A stretch of 64,000 bases of DNA, taken from contig CM065699.1 of NCBI GenBank assembly GCA_017654935.2, positions 38,935,450-38,999,449 on the forward strand. The letters are read 5' to 3'. This stretch comes from Phymorhynchus buccinoides. Its lineage: Eukaryota; Mollusca; Gastropoda; Neogastropoda; Raphitomidae. Under the pieces are notes generated by a model. It worked only from the letters and a program-made list of their open reading frames with translations. It made no database searches and was not told the origin of the DNA. The position numbers were made by a program, and so were the translations under genes. This document shows positions 44,301 through 57,661 of the stretch, piece by piece. Every line of letters starts with the position of its first letter. Position 1 is the stretch's first letter.

Positions 44301-44740
44301 GGGAGGTTAAGGATAGGCCTAATGTTATGTATGTCACAGAGGAATTCCCAGTATTGCAAATACAAAAAATTCTCTACCCAGTTATGAGTTAAGTTTAACA
44401 GTATTTTGTGACTGAAAAATGACTGGCGGCGAAAGGGTTAATGTTTTCAGTGGCGCTTGTCGGGTTTGTTTCCTGGCTGTCTGTCTAAGGTATCAAACAA
44501 TGATAGCGTTTGAACGGAGTCACGTAGGAGGCTGAATTTTTTGTGTGCATGCGGATAGGTAGTTAGGATGTCTAGGCCACGTTCTAACATGAAGGTCATC
44601 AGATTAAAACAAGATGATAGACATGCAATTCTAACACACACACACGCACGCACACACACATGCACACACTTTGATATTACATGTACATTATTCACATGCA
44701 CGCAACCACTTTAACATACATAAACACTTTTTTTCCCCCG

Positions 44741-44772
<32 letters not shown>

Positions 44773-44775
44773 CGC

Positions 44776-44819
<44 letters not shown>

Positions 44820-46525
44820 ATTGGAAATTATTTTTAACATGGTCACCATTTCAGGATTAGGAAGATTCAGAGAACATTGTTGAAACGTGTCATTTCAGGA
44901 TTGAGAGAATGTTTAACTTTCACTTAGATGCTTGTCTGCTGAAAACCCAGGACGAAAACCTGTCCAACGTCCACCCGATCGGCACTGTAGCGGTGGTGGT
45001 TCAGATCACGGGCACCAACTGGCCCCAGCCGGCCTACACCCTGCTGGGGGGTGTTTCACAAGGGCTAATGTTACTATGCACTCGCACAAATCGGCAAAAA
45101 TGGTTTAAGAAACACCGTTCGTTTGCCGATAGTTCGCGTGGCGTTTTGTTCTTGCCAAACACCGAGCAAGCGGCGAACTATCCGGAACTAGTAGGGGGTG
45201 AATACGTTTCTTGTTGTTGATTGGTCCATTAAAGTTTGTTTAAAAAAAAAAATTGACCAATCAGACAAGAGCTTGTAATATTCATCCGCAAACATTTTCT
45301 AAAGTGTTTCTTAGGCCCTGTTTGGCGTAGGCGTTATTCGCGCGGCGACCGTTATCTAGAGAAACTCGACCCTGGTGATGGGCATCTGCCGCTTCAGGCT
45401 GAGCGGAATTTGTTCATCATTTCAGTATTTACTTAAAAACAGATTTTCTACACATTCAGTATAAAACTGTACCGGAAGTACTAACCGTAAGTGCTCCAGC
45501 TAGGAGCATGCATGCAGCTTTCATTTGGCTCACGGAATAGCCAAAAACTGGATATTGTAGCCCTTACTCTAAGAGGAGTTTGGTGATGATATGTTAAATA
45601 GTTTGGAAGTTATTCAAATTTATGTAAATTGGGTTGTGTCGCTTTCACTTATTTCCATCTATTGCATTTTTTAAATTTTTTATCTGATTTTGCTGAAATT
45701 TGCAGGAAAATCGAAGGACACTATTCTTAAGCGAAATTTCCAATATCAAACTGATTGGCTGAAATATGGCCAAAAATGGCCAAACTTTTAATCTTGAATA
45801 ACTCGGAAACAGCTGTTTTGAGGGGAGAATCCTGTCATGTTTGCTCTCAAATGTAAACATAAGCCCTTTAGTTATTATTATTATTATTACGCCTTTTTTC
45901 TTGACAATCCCAGGATGAAGACCTGTCCAACGTGCACCCGATCGGCACGGCGGCGGTGGTGGTTCAGATCACGGGCACCAACTGGCCCCGTCCGGCCTAC
46001 ACCCTGCTGGTGACTGGCATCTGCCGCTTCAGGCTGGACACCCTGCTGCAGGAGAACCCCTACCCCGTGGCCATGGTCACCCAGCTGGACAAACTGCCCG
46101 GCGACGAGCCGGGGGCCATGTCAGGTGGGGGAGGGTTAAGTTAGGTTAGGTTAGGTTAGGTTAGGTTAGGTTAGGTACATTATAGTGAAATTCTGGTTGC
46201 TCCCACCTACCCTTAATTTTATTAAGTTCTACTAAAGCTTCAGTGGGAAACTAAGCGTTGTTACTTTCTAAATTAAGTACGATTTACTGAATTTTTAGAA
46301 AGTAGCAACGTTTAGTTTCCCACTGAAGCTTTAGTAGAACTTCATAAAATTAAGCACTGGAGAGTGCATCGCAGACAATTTTTTTTTTTTTTTTTTATTT
46401 TTTTTTTTTTGCATGCGATTTTTGTGTGACTGATGAGGAGGGAAGTGAGGGGGTAAATTTTGACCAAATGACAACTTTTTCGTTGCCACTGGGCTTAACG
46501 TGTGCTAAGTGCATGGGCACACACC

Positions 46526-46556
<31 letters not shown>

Positions 46557-48874
46557 TCCACGTTCAGACCGCAAGGCCTAGTGCAAAGTGAGAGGAAAAA
46601 TCCCCTGTACCCAGGTTCGAACTCGGGTGGGGTGAACACGCAGGTGTTAACTCAATCGCATCCTTCCACATAAATATATATATACGACGCGATATGTGAC
46701 GTCTTCGTTGAGGACGAATCGCCTAATAGGGCATTTGCCACGTGAGGGCGACCTTGAATTTCACCGAGTTGAATTAGAAAGGTCAGCGTAACTCAAGCAG
46801 AACGAGTGCGGGCAAATTAGTAGTCTAGTATAGAGAACAAACACTCGTGGCAAATGCCCTATTGGGGCTTTATTCTACTTCCCAGCGACACGAAAGGGTG
46901 ATCATTTTTGGACACCTAGTGATGAACTCAAACGCATCCTTCCGCATAAATATATATACGCGATATGTGACATCGTCATTGAGGACGAAAAGCCTAATTC
47001 AGTAATTGGGGCTTTATGCTACTTCTCAGCGACACGAAAAGGGCGATAATTTTAGGACTGAACTGACTGTGCCACCTAGTGACGAGTCAGGGGCAGATAA
47101 TTTTATGTGGCTCTATGCTACTACTTCATGACAGGCATAAGGCTGTGTCAGACCAATTGACATAAGCTAGAACACCAAGGCTACATCAAAATGTTGTTAT
47201 GTTATGCATAGTTATGCGGGGGTTGTCTTTAGCCATGGCAAGCTCCTAGCATAACATCAGTACGAAATCCTCCGGAGTTGGAGTGTGGCTGCTGACGTGG
47301 TGGGGTAATCAAAAACAGTCACACACGTAATGTTCTCATCCCTAGCTGGTGCATTTGTACCATAGTGTTCAAGTGCTTCAGCTGTTGGGATGATCCCTGG
47401 AGTCTTTAAACCAGGGTACAACAACAACAACATGACAGGCAAGGGCGATAATCTTATGTAGATGGCGCACGCATCTCACTAGTGAGACACTCGGTGCATG
47501 AGACAGGGGCAGGGAATTTTCAGTATAAGGCCTCATTGTATGTGGAAGAAATACAAAGCTCTTAGCTTGACAGAATTCAATTCAAGGGAAGTAAGTCTAT
47601 GTGCACACCATAGTTTGGTCATTTTTTAACTCGTTTCGCCCCCCTAGACCACATTTATGCATCTCGTTTTACAAGAAACTAATTTCTATAAAGTCTTTCT
47701 ATGTAAAATGTGTGAACTGCCATTTCCCTATTGCCATACCTGAAGTTAAAAACCTGTAATCATCTTTCATTTCTCTTTTCGTTTATGCCTGTTTGGTTTG
47801 TGTGTATGGCTGGAGTGATTTGTTGAGATTTTTTAAATAATTCTAAGTCATAATAATTGAACTAAAAAACATCAAAACGCTACACTCACACAAGCACATG
47901 AAGGTGAAATACACACTACACACGGCGAATAAAACCAAATTTTCGTCTTTAAAAAGACTTTGACGAGGTGACAACACACTAAACTTAACAATGACGGCAG
48001 TGAATGGATGACGCATACTAATACGCATTCTAAATCATGCGATTTCTAGGTTCGCAGCTTAGTGTAATGGCTGCGATGCGATAGTTAAAGAAAAGCGGAC
48101 AATCGAAGGTGTTATGAAAAAGTAGAGAATGTGCCAGTTTGGTAGAGCATAATTGTTTTTTACAGAACTTTTGTAGGGCTGATTTTTTTCAGCTGCATAT
48201 ACCTGACTTCCGGGTTTAACTTTTTCGCAACACTTCGCTAGAAATACTAGCAACACCCGAGTTTACAGTTGCCGACACACCGCTACTATGTTAGCAACAG
48301 GCAAAATGTCCCTGCCCTGCGACCGACACTGGTGTGGCTGTTTTCAACTCATTTAAGCTCAGAATAACGGGGTGGTTTTGAAATTTTATATCATTTCAAA
48401 GGTTAAAGCTACACCACTATACAAAACTAAAGTCACTGCGATCTCCAAATTATTTTTTTAATGATAATTTATTGAAAAGGGCCAAAATCGGGTGTCCTGA
48501 GTAGGGAATTTCTACTCCTTGACTGCAGTGTCCTGTTGGCACACAGAGCAGCGATGGGGGTTGTGTTAAAAGTGCAACTGGTCCTCTGAAGTCAGAGTGT
48601 GGCTGCCCATGTGGCAGGGTAATCAAAAACGGTCACACATGTAATGTTCTCATCCCTAGCTGGTGCATTTATACCATAGTGTTCAAGTGCTTTGGATGTT
48701 GGGATGATCCCTGGAGTCAAACAAACAAACAAACAAAAGTGCAACAACAAAATCTGGCTTTTGGTATTTGAGGTGCCCCCAAAATGACCCCCACCACACA
48801 TACACCACACACGCACACACACACGCACACACGCACACACACACACACACACGCACACACGCACACGCACACGC

Positions 48875-48921
<47 letters not shown>

Positions 48922-51900
48922 CATTGACGTGTTTAAAGTCTGGGGTTTTAAGTCTCGCACATACAAACTAAGTAGCATTATACGGCGGGTGCTGGTGTTT
49001 CAGACGAGCTGGACAACTCGGAACTGTCGGCACTGGCTGAGAATTTCCGTGACCAGGCGGCCAAGCTGCTGGACATGCTGGACACCTCCATCCCCGTGGT
49101 GTCGCGACTCAAGGTGAGCTGTGGCGCAGTGGTAGCGCGTTCACCTCGTGTCAAGTAAGAAAGGTGGCAGAGTGGTTAAGACGTTCGCCTGCCAAATGTA
49201 ATGCGTCACTGCAGCGTGAGTGACCCGGGTTCGAGTCCCGGCCTCGCCCTTTCTTTCTAGTTTGACAGGAAAATCGAACTGAACGTCGAGTCCTTCGGAT
49301 GGGGACTTAAAGCTAGTCTGGCCCGTGCGCTTTACGCACGTAAAAATTCCACTTTTGCCGCCAATGTCGCATTTATGCACCACAATGGTTTAACACCCAT
49401 GTCACTAAAAGGCATCAAATCAGGGCCTGTTACCTGAAGACCCTATTTTCTTAATTTTGGGAGGTAAGGATAGGCCTAATGTTGTACATGACACACAGGA
49501 ATTCCCAATACAGCGGATACTTTTTTTCTCTAGCCAGTTATGTTTAATGGTATTTTCTGGCTGAACGCCAGCCATTTTTTTAGTTAAAACTTTCCATTAA
49601 GCTTACCTGGGTAAAAAAAAAAGATCCTGTCTGCAAAAAATCGTTATAATAAAAAAAATTGGGAGGTAAGGCTAGGCCCTATTTTATACATGTCACAGAG
49701 GAATCCCCAAAATCGTTATAATACATCTGTATCGTTGAGAAAATCGGGACTTTCCTGGGATGCACTGCCTCCGGGCATTGCCTCCAGGATCGTTCCCACC
49801 ATCTTTGTATCTACTAATGTCCTGTATGTGTCTGTTTTAGACCAGAGGCCGTTAAACAGATTTTCATTCACCTCCCAAAATTAAGAACATAAGGTCATTG
49901 GATACCAGACCCTCGTTGGATGCCTTTCAATGACATGGGTGTTAAATCACTGTGGTGCATAAATGTGACAGTGGCGATGAAAGGGTTAATGGTATTTTCT
50001 GGCTGAAAAATAGCTGGCGGTGAAAGGGTTAAGCCAGGGCACTACAACAACAACAACAACGTATCATTGTTACTCTGGTTGTTGGTGAGCAGAAGCTGCT
50101 GGCCAGCCTGCCCAGCGAGCACCTGCCGGACATCTGCAGCACCATGGTGAAGGCGTCCTATGCCGAGAAGCTGCAGGTGCTGGACGCAGTGGACCTCACC
50201 CAGCGCTTCAAGAAGGCCCTGCCCCTCCTCATGAGGCAGATTGAGGTCAGCATGGATGTGGTGACTATAGTGGAACCTCCCTTATAAGACCCAGGCATGG
50301 TAGACCTCCGCGAATCGCGGAACAACATTTTAAAAAAATGCATTGAAATGGCATGAAAAAGTGAAAATTTCACTCTCATTTATTGAATTGTATTAAATTT
50401 TCTTTGGACCCCCGGCCATTTTCCTTGAAAACCACTTTGCCCCCACTACCATGCCTGAAGACCTTCAAAAATCATCCAATATGAGGTCTTATAAGGGAGG
50501 GGTCTTAAAATTGAGGTATTTTTTAATACTTACGAAGAAGGGCAAGTAGAAGTAGGTCTTATGTGGGAGAGAGTCTTGTAATGGGAGGTCTTATAAGGGA
50601 GGTTCCACTGTATTGCAATTTTCTTTTTTGCTGTCCCATCTTCTGGGCCGTACAGTGGCGTTGCTCCCACGCCGCTCATTCCGAATACCAATTCGCAGCC
50701 ACACCTCCGCACGTTCAGGCTGCAGAATCCGAGACCAGCGACTATTACATTTCAGTTAGTGCAATAAATTGATAATTCCTCCCTCCCCACCCCCCTCGAG
50801 GATGGCGTGGACCTCACCCAGCGCTTCAAGAAGGCCCTGCCCCTCCTCATGAGGCAGATCGAGGTCAGCAGGGATGTGATGACTATTACATTGCAGTTAG
50901 TGCAATACATTGATAATTCCCCCCCCCCCCCCCCCTCTTGAGGATAGTGTGAACCTCATCCTGCGCTTCAAGAAGGCCCTGCCCCTCCTCATGAGGCAGA
51001 TCGAGGTCAGCAGGGATGTGATGACTATTACATTTCAGTTAGTGCAATACATTGATAATTCCTCCCCCCCCCCCCCCCTCGAGGATAGGCGTGGACCTCA
51101 TCCTGCGCTTCAAGAAGGCCCTGCCCCTCCTCATGAGGCAGATCGAGGTCAGCACGGATGTGATAACCATTACATTTTTTTTTTTTTTTGCTGTCCCATC
51201 TTCTGGGCCGTACAGTGGCATTGCCCCCACGCCGCTCATTCGGAGTCCCAATTCGCAGCCACACCTCCGCACATTCAGGTTGCAGAATCCGAGACCAGCA
51301 ACTATTACATTTCAGTTACTGTAATAAAGTGATAATTCTTCCCCCCTCGAGGATGGTGTGGACCTCATCCTGCGCTTCAAGAAGGCCCTGCCCCTCCTCA
51401 TGACAGGGTCCCAATCGTGCCACAAAACAAGGGGTTCCAGGGACTCCTTCACTTACAGTATAGAGGGTCCTAGAGGCAGGATAGAGGGTCCCAGTGGCAT
51501 TGCAAATGCTGAAAAGAATGTTTCTAGTGCATTCCTGGGACCCCCTGCACATTCTTTTAGAAGGTCCTTTAGAATTTTAGTGCTTCATAGACCCAGGTCA
51601 GCAGGGATGTGATGACTATTACATTTCAGTTAGTGCAATAAGTTGGTAATTCCACCCCCCCCCCCCCTCCCCCCAATATTGCCCTTCTTTGTAAGTATTA
51701 AAATTACCTCCTTTATGCAACTCCCTCCTGTTTAATAGTAATGATAATAATTGGCATTTTGAGCACTTAATATGTATTTGGTATTGAATAAGCCCTGAGC
51801 GCTTACAAGAATAAATTAATAAATTAATAAGCCATCAAGCAATAGAAACACATGAAAATCAAATATATGTTACACACACACACACACACATACACACACA

Positions 51901-54187
51901 CACACTAATAATACACACACACACAAAACACACAGACATAGACAAAAACACACACACACACGCACGCACACACATGCACACACACACACCTGCATGGAAG
52001 GGGAAAAGTACTTTGAAAGGAAACGAAGCAGACTAAGACCTCATTTTGGATGATTTTTTTTAAGGTCTTATAAGGGAGATTCCTCCCTGTGGGGATACCG
52101 GGGGGGGGGGGGGGGGGGGGGGGTCTTTTGTAAAAAGAGTTCTCCCACATTCTGGAAGTTCTGTGCTTGTAACTTCTCTAATCTGCCACTCTCTTTGACT
52201 GTGCCTTTTTCCCTTTGTTTTCTATCATCTACTATCTTTCTGACTTATTGGCCCATTCTCCTGCCTTTTTTCAAAAAAATCTTCCAAATAATTGTTCTCC
52301 TTTGAGCTCCTCCGAAATCAGAATGTGTCGGCTGTACGTGACAGCGGGGAGACCAGTGAAAACTGAAAACCAGACACGTACGTACCTTACCCATTATGGC
52401 CATATGGCCTGGTAGTGCAGAAGAAGAAGAAGAAGAAGAAGAAGAAGAAGGGAGGTTCCACTGTGCCAATTGATGTTGTCAGGGCCTGAAGCTGTTGAAG
52501 AAGGCGCGCAGCGACGGCAAGCTGGAGATCGTGACCCGCAAGGAGGCCGGGCGGCCCATCAACATGCGCAAGGTCTTCCGCTCCCTGGAGCGAACCTCCG
52601 ATGACGAGGCCGATGAGCGGGAGGAGGACATCGATGAGATTGCCGACATGGAGCAGAAGATCAAGTCAGTGGTAATCCCAGAAAACTGCGTCGCAATTTT
52701 TTGTGTAGCTTCAACGTGGACTTTTTAACCATTCGTACGTTGTGCAACGCTTTGTTTGTCATATTGTTAGATTGATGTTAGTATTTCGTAGTATAAATCT
52801 AACAGAAAAATCAAGTCAGTGGTTTGCGTTGAACATAATACGAATTGTTCGGAAATAATTAAGGGGAGTAATTTCATGGTGTGTGGGAGTGATCTCGCAT
52901 AATTCAATCGGTCAAACAATGGAAGTTACTCTACTTTCAGGTAGATCCCCAGCCCTCGCTTCTTGTGTTTGAGGAGACACACAGCATGTAGAACGCAGTG
53001 CATCATTCTAAAATTGACGTAATTTATATTTTTACATCACAGTTTGCAAGTTCTATCACTTTGTAGCTACTGGCCACCCCTTATTTTTCAAAAAAAAAAG
53101 TTTGCAAGTCGCTGACTGGCATCCTGCGGTTTCAAGCTTCGACGCCATAGTTGCATATATTGTTGCTTTGGTATTTGACCGAGTAATGGAGGTAAGCAAG
53201 TCTAATTTTCACGAAGTGCCCTCCCCTAGTTTTTTTTCGAAAATCGTCTTTTACATCTGTTTTGTTTTGGGATTTTTTGTGGGTTTTTTTTCACTTTCTC
53301 TACTGTTTACTCTTTATCAACAGACACTGCAACACATCACTTTCTCTACTCTGTACTCTTTATCAACAGACAATGCAACACATCACTTTCTCTACTCTGT
53401 ACTCTTTATCAGCAGGCAGACAATGCAACACATCACTTTCTCTACTCTGTACTCTTTATCAACAGACAATGCAACACATCACTTTCTCTACTCTGTACTC
53501 TTTATCAGCAGGCAGACAATGCAACACATCACTTTCTCTACTCTGTACTCTTTATCAGCAGGCAGACAATGCAACACATCACTTTCTCTACTCTGTACTC
53601 TTTATCAGCAGGCAGACAATGCAACACATCACTTTCTCTACTCTGTACTCTTTATCAGCAGGCAGACAATGCAACGCATCACTTTCTTTACTCTTTATCA
53701 CATCAGAATGTTTGGCTTGACCCCTTCCCTGCCCGGTCCAGTGTCTACTACTGCGGGATGTGTGATGTCATTGATGATGTCATCACTTTTGATGCCATTG
53801 CCCTGGAACGCTGGGTTTGGGTTTAGACAAGTCAGGAAAATTAAATCTCTAGACCATTTTCTCAGATCGAGTCTAACAGGTCTCTTTTTTAAATTTCATA
53901 ATAAGAAAATCGATAATTTCTCTGTTTTCCTCTGGCAGTGAAGGGGTTGTTGTTGTTGTTGTTGTCTTACCCTGGCTTAAAGACTCCAGGGATCATCCCA
54001 ACAGCCGAGGGACTTGAACACGTACTATGGCACAAATGCACCAGAACGTAATGTTCTGGTGCATTTGTGCCATAATGTGTGTGACCGTTTTTGATTACCC
54101 CGCCACGTGGGCAGCCCACACTCCGGCTTTGGAGGATTTTAGACTGATGATGTTATGCTAGGAGCTTGTCATGGCTTGTCGAGGCAC

Positions 54188-54221
<34 letters not shown>

Positions 54222-57200
54222 TGCACGTTCAGACAGCAAGGCCTAGTGCAGAGTGAGAGGAAAAATCCCCTTGTACCCAGGTTCGAACTCGGGTTTATCG
54301 TGCACGATAAACGCGAACGCGTTGCCTCTGTGCCACCACTCTACACCATATGGAAAGCATTTCAAATTTGGACTAAAAAATTGTCTTGTAGCATTTTTGT
54401 GAATGGAGCAAGGGTGCAACTTTTCCTGGTGTGCAAGGATTTCCTGTTTCTGAATTTTACCAGAAAAGGAATTTCCTTCTTTTATTAAATTTGTCAAACA
54501 AGATCTTTGTGTGTCTACTGTGTTTTTTAAATACTTTAAGATAAGTATTTGTATAAATTGTGGAAAAAGCAAACTAAAATACCTTCATAGATAATTTTTC
54601 GTTCAGCTGCAGGGGGACATTACCACTGGACCCCCGTCCTTTCAGGTTTTTTCATTTCATGTACCGTATTTTTCGGCTCATTAGGCGCTGCTGTGTATAA
54701 GGCGAATAGGGCAAATTTCAAGAAAAATCTGACAAAATCCAAGTAAAAGGCGCCCTCGTTTATAAGGCGATACACACCTCGCAACAGAAAGTCGAAGTTT
54801 GAAGCCCGTACACGTCCTGTAAACGATTACCGACCGCCATTTTGTTGTCGTAAACGAGAGTTGGCTCCCTTCTCAAGTAATCGAAAGTTCTGTTTTTGCG
54901 ACTTCCGGTTGAGTGTTTGGCAAATTCTTCGCAAAAACTGGTAGAATTATGGCATTTTAAGCTCTACAACAATGCTTTTTACATCCAAAGAAGGGTTATG
55001 GCATCTGTTGGATGGTATCTCTGACGATAATAGGGATTTCGAAGCATTTTAATGTGAGTATTTGTCGTATCAGCGACTCGTTACCACTTTCGATGTTGTG
55101 ACTCACAGTAGACTGTACTGAGTACGGCAATCATTGCCTCTCTTCTCATGATTTTGTTCACTTATAGGGCGCCCTCGTTTATTAGGCGCATAGGTCGAAA
55201 TTGGAGAGAAAAAAATATCGCCTTATAACCCGAAAAATACGGTAGTTGCACCGATGATGGAGTGATGCACATGCATTTCGTCTGACAGGACCGCCGGTCT
55301 GCCGCCCCATGCCAGCAAAGCGGCCAGCAAGGAGCTGAGACGGCTGAAGAAGATGCCTCAGCATATGCCAGAACATGCTATGATCAGGTTGGTCTTGTTT
55401 CTAACCCTTTCACCGCCAATGTCGCATGCATGCACCACAATGGTTTAACACCCAGGGCCTGTATTCACGTTGAGATAGCATGAGACTTAGCATCATGCTA
55501 ACTTGGAAGCTCTTCCAAAAGTCCTATTAAATCCTATAGGACATTGGAAGAGCTTCTAAGTTAGCATCATGCTAAGTCTCATGCTATCTCAACGTGAATA
55601 TGATTCCCAGGTCACTAAAAGGCATCAAATCAGGGGCTGTTATCAGACCTGTTTACTCTCCTCTTTTCGAGTAGTATTCTACTCAATTTGGACCTCTACT
55701 ACTCTTCAAAATTGAAAATAATGCTCTAATTACTCATTTTCAGTGAACATTATTTGATGGTTTAATGAAGAGGACTACTCATTTCACACCAAAACTACTC
55801 ATTTCAGCTATCCAGACTACTCAAGACTTGTGTAAGAGGTAAACAGGTCTGTGTTATCCAAAGACTTTATTTTCTTAATTTTGGGAGGTAAGGACAGGCC
55901 TTGCGTTATTACATGTCACAGAGGATTCCAATATATTGCAGATTTTTGTTTGTGGCTCAAGCCACAAACCTATAACTCACTTTGTCGGTCTGTCGGTCTG
56001 TCTGTTGGTCCAAAATTGTCGCACATTTTGACAAAATTGTCGCACTTCAAATCGAGGCTACACTTCAAAATTAATTGAGGCCGCTCTTTAAAATGATGTA
56101 TTTTAAAAGCGTACAAAATAATAAACATACGTAATACAGACACTACAACAGACACGACGAGTATGCGGTGCTTCTTTCGATGAGTATAAGTAGGATACAT
56201 AGTTTTAAATGTTTTCCAAAAGATATAAAAAGTTACGAAATGGTGCAGAGATAACATTCAGGGACGGTATTCACGTTGAGATAGCATGAGACTTAGCATC
56301 ATGCTAACTTAGAAGCTCTTCCAAAAGTCCTATTAAATCCTATAGGACATTGGAAGAGCTTCTAAGTTAGCATCATGCTAAGTCTCATGCTATCTCGACA
56401 TGAATACCGTCCCTGGTTTACAGATTAGAATTATTGAAAAGCCAGGGGTGGTAACTCATGATTGGAGTGGTAAAAATAGACCGCATGCCACAAACTATTG
56501 CGATTTTCGTGCTTGTTTTTTCTGTACCCAGTTAAGTTTAATGGTACTTTCTGGATGAAAAATGGCTGGCGGCTAAAGTGTTAACTCATTTAAGTCATTC
56601 CGGCCATATATGTCCAGAATTAATAGATAGCTGTCAATTTGATGCATTTGCTTTGAGGGAAGTAAATCTGTGTGCACACCATACCTTGGTCACTTCTAAA
56701 CTCGCTTCGCTCCCTTAGACCACAATTTTGCCTCTGACTTTGCTTTTGTAGTGGTTTGTTGGGGGGGGGGGAACCAATCGGTGTAGAGAGTTTTTCTATA
56801 TAAAGTTCTATATATAAAAGAGTCTGATCTACTACCCCGAACGGCACCCTACACTAGGCCCGAACATGCTGGGCGTAGATAAAAACTGTGTATGCATTTG
56901 AGTGTCAGTTTGCACACACACACACACACACACACACACCTGCTCGGAAGATTAGGTTTAGGGGGTGTTGTAGTTCAGGTGTAGAATACGAACCCGTTCA
57001 TTTTGAAAGCCAGATTTATGGTTGTGAGCAGGAACTACTTGGAGTTGGTGCTGGACCTGCCCTGGAACAAGAGCAGCAAGGACTGCTTGGACATCACCCA
57101 GGCCAGGTGAGAGACACTCTTCGGTTTTTTTGTTTTTTGTTTTTTAATAAGATCATATTTTTTGTATCTGCTGCACTGAGCTAGGCGGAGGTGCCATATG

Positions 57201-57628
57201 TTACTTTGGTGCGGAGTTGTGTGCCTTTAATGGAGAGTTATCCACTTTTGTTTGAAATTGTTTTGTTTTGTTTTTTGTTACTTGTTTCTTTTATTTTTAA
57301 AATTATTGTTGTATCGTATTGTACTATATTGTATTGTACTGTATTGTATTGTACTGTGTTGTATTGTACTGTATTGTATTGTACTGTATTGTATTGTACT
57401 GTATTGTATTGTATTGTATTGTACTGTATTGTATTGTACTGTATCATATCGTATTGTACTGTATCGTATTGTACTGTATCATATTGTACTGTATATATAC
57501 TGTATTGTATTGTACTTTGTTGTATTGTACTGTATTGTATTGTACTGTACTGTATTGTATGATGCTATATTGTATTGTACTGTGTTGTCTTGTACTGTAT
57601 TGTATTGTATTGTACTGTTGTATTGTAC

Positions 57629-57661
<33 letters not shown>

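Larger units (their letters stand above)
50246..51655 (+). repeat. Tandem array of LONP2 exon 5 3'-end plus donor (about 140-bp units)
   Basis: Exon copies at 50801-50863, 50943-51005, 51084-51147 and 51352-51402, each followed by the donor gag|gtcagc (the last split by a MITE) and about 70 bp of shared intron ending in a C-rich tract. A TA-flanked MITE (50267-50612) and 3' SINE pieces (50620-50750, 51170-51300) are inserted in units 1 and 4. Confidence 0.88.
55402..56584 (+). mobile_element. piggyBac-like family C element with at least three nested insertions
   Basis: Outer ends CTAACCCTTTCACCGCCA and GGCGGCTAAAGTG-TTAA. Inside: a palindromic MITE (55453-55608), an hAT-like MITE (55645-55850) and a further insertion (about 55951-56510), which itself holds a second palindromic MITE (56260-56415). 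LONP2 intron 7. Confidence 0.8.

Noticed and set aside
44909..45220. Functional alternative LONP2 exon 3
   Set aside because: The homology ends mid-exon and the rest resumes 320 bp later without a donor, so it cannot replace exon 3.
46136..46174. Telomere end
   Set aside because: Only about seven units, inside an intron with exons on both sides.
52661..52672. LONP2 exon 6 ending at TCAGTG|gtaatc
   Set aside because: It would leave phase 0 and shift exon 7 out of the conserved [15 protein letters not shown] frame; the donor at ATCAA|gtcagt fits.
53102..53941. 279-codon open frame in LONP2 intron 6
   Set aside because: It runs through a 50-bp minisatellite that is stop-free by composition, and there is no recognisable domain.
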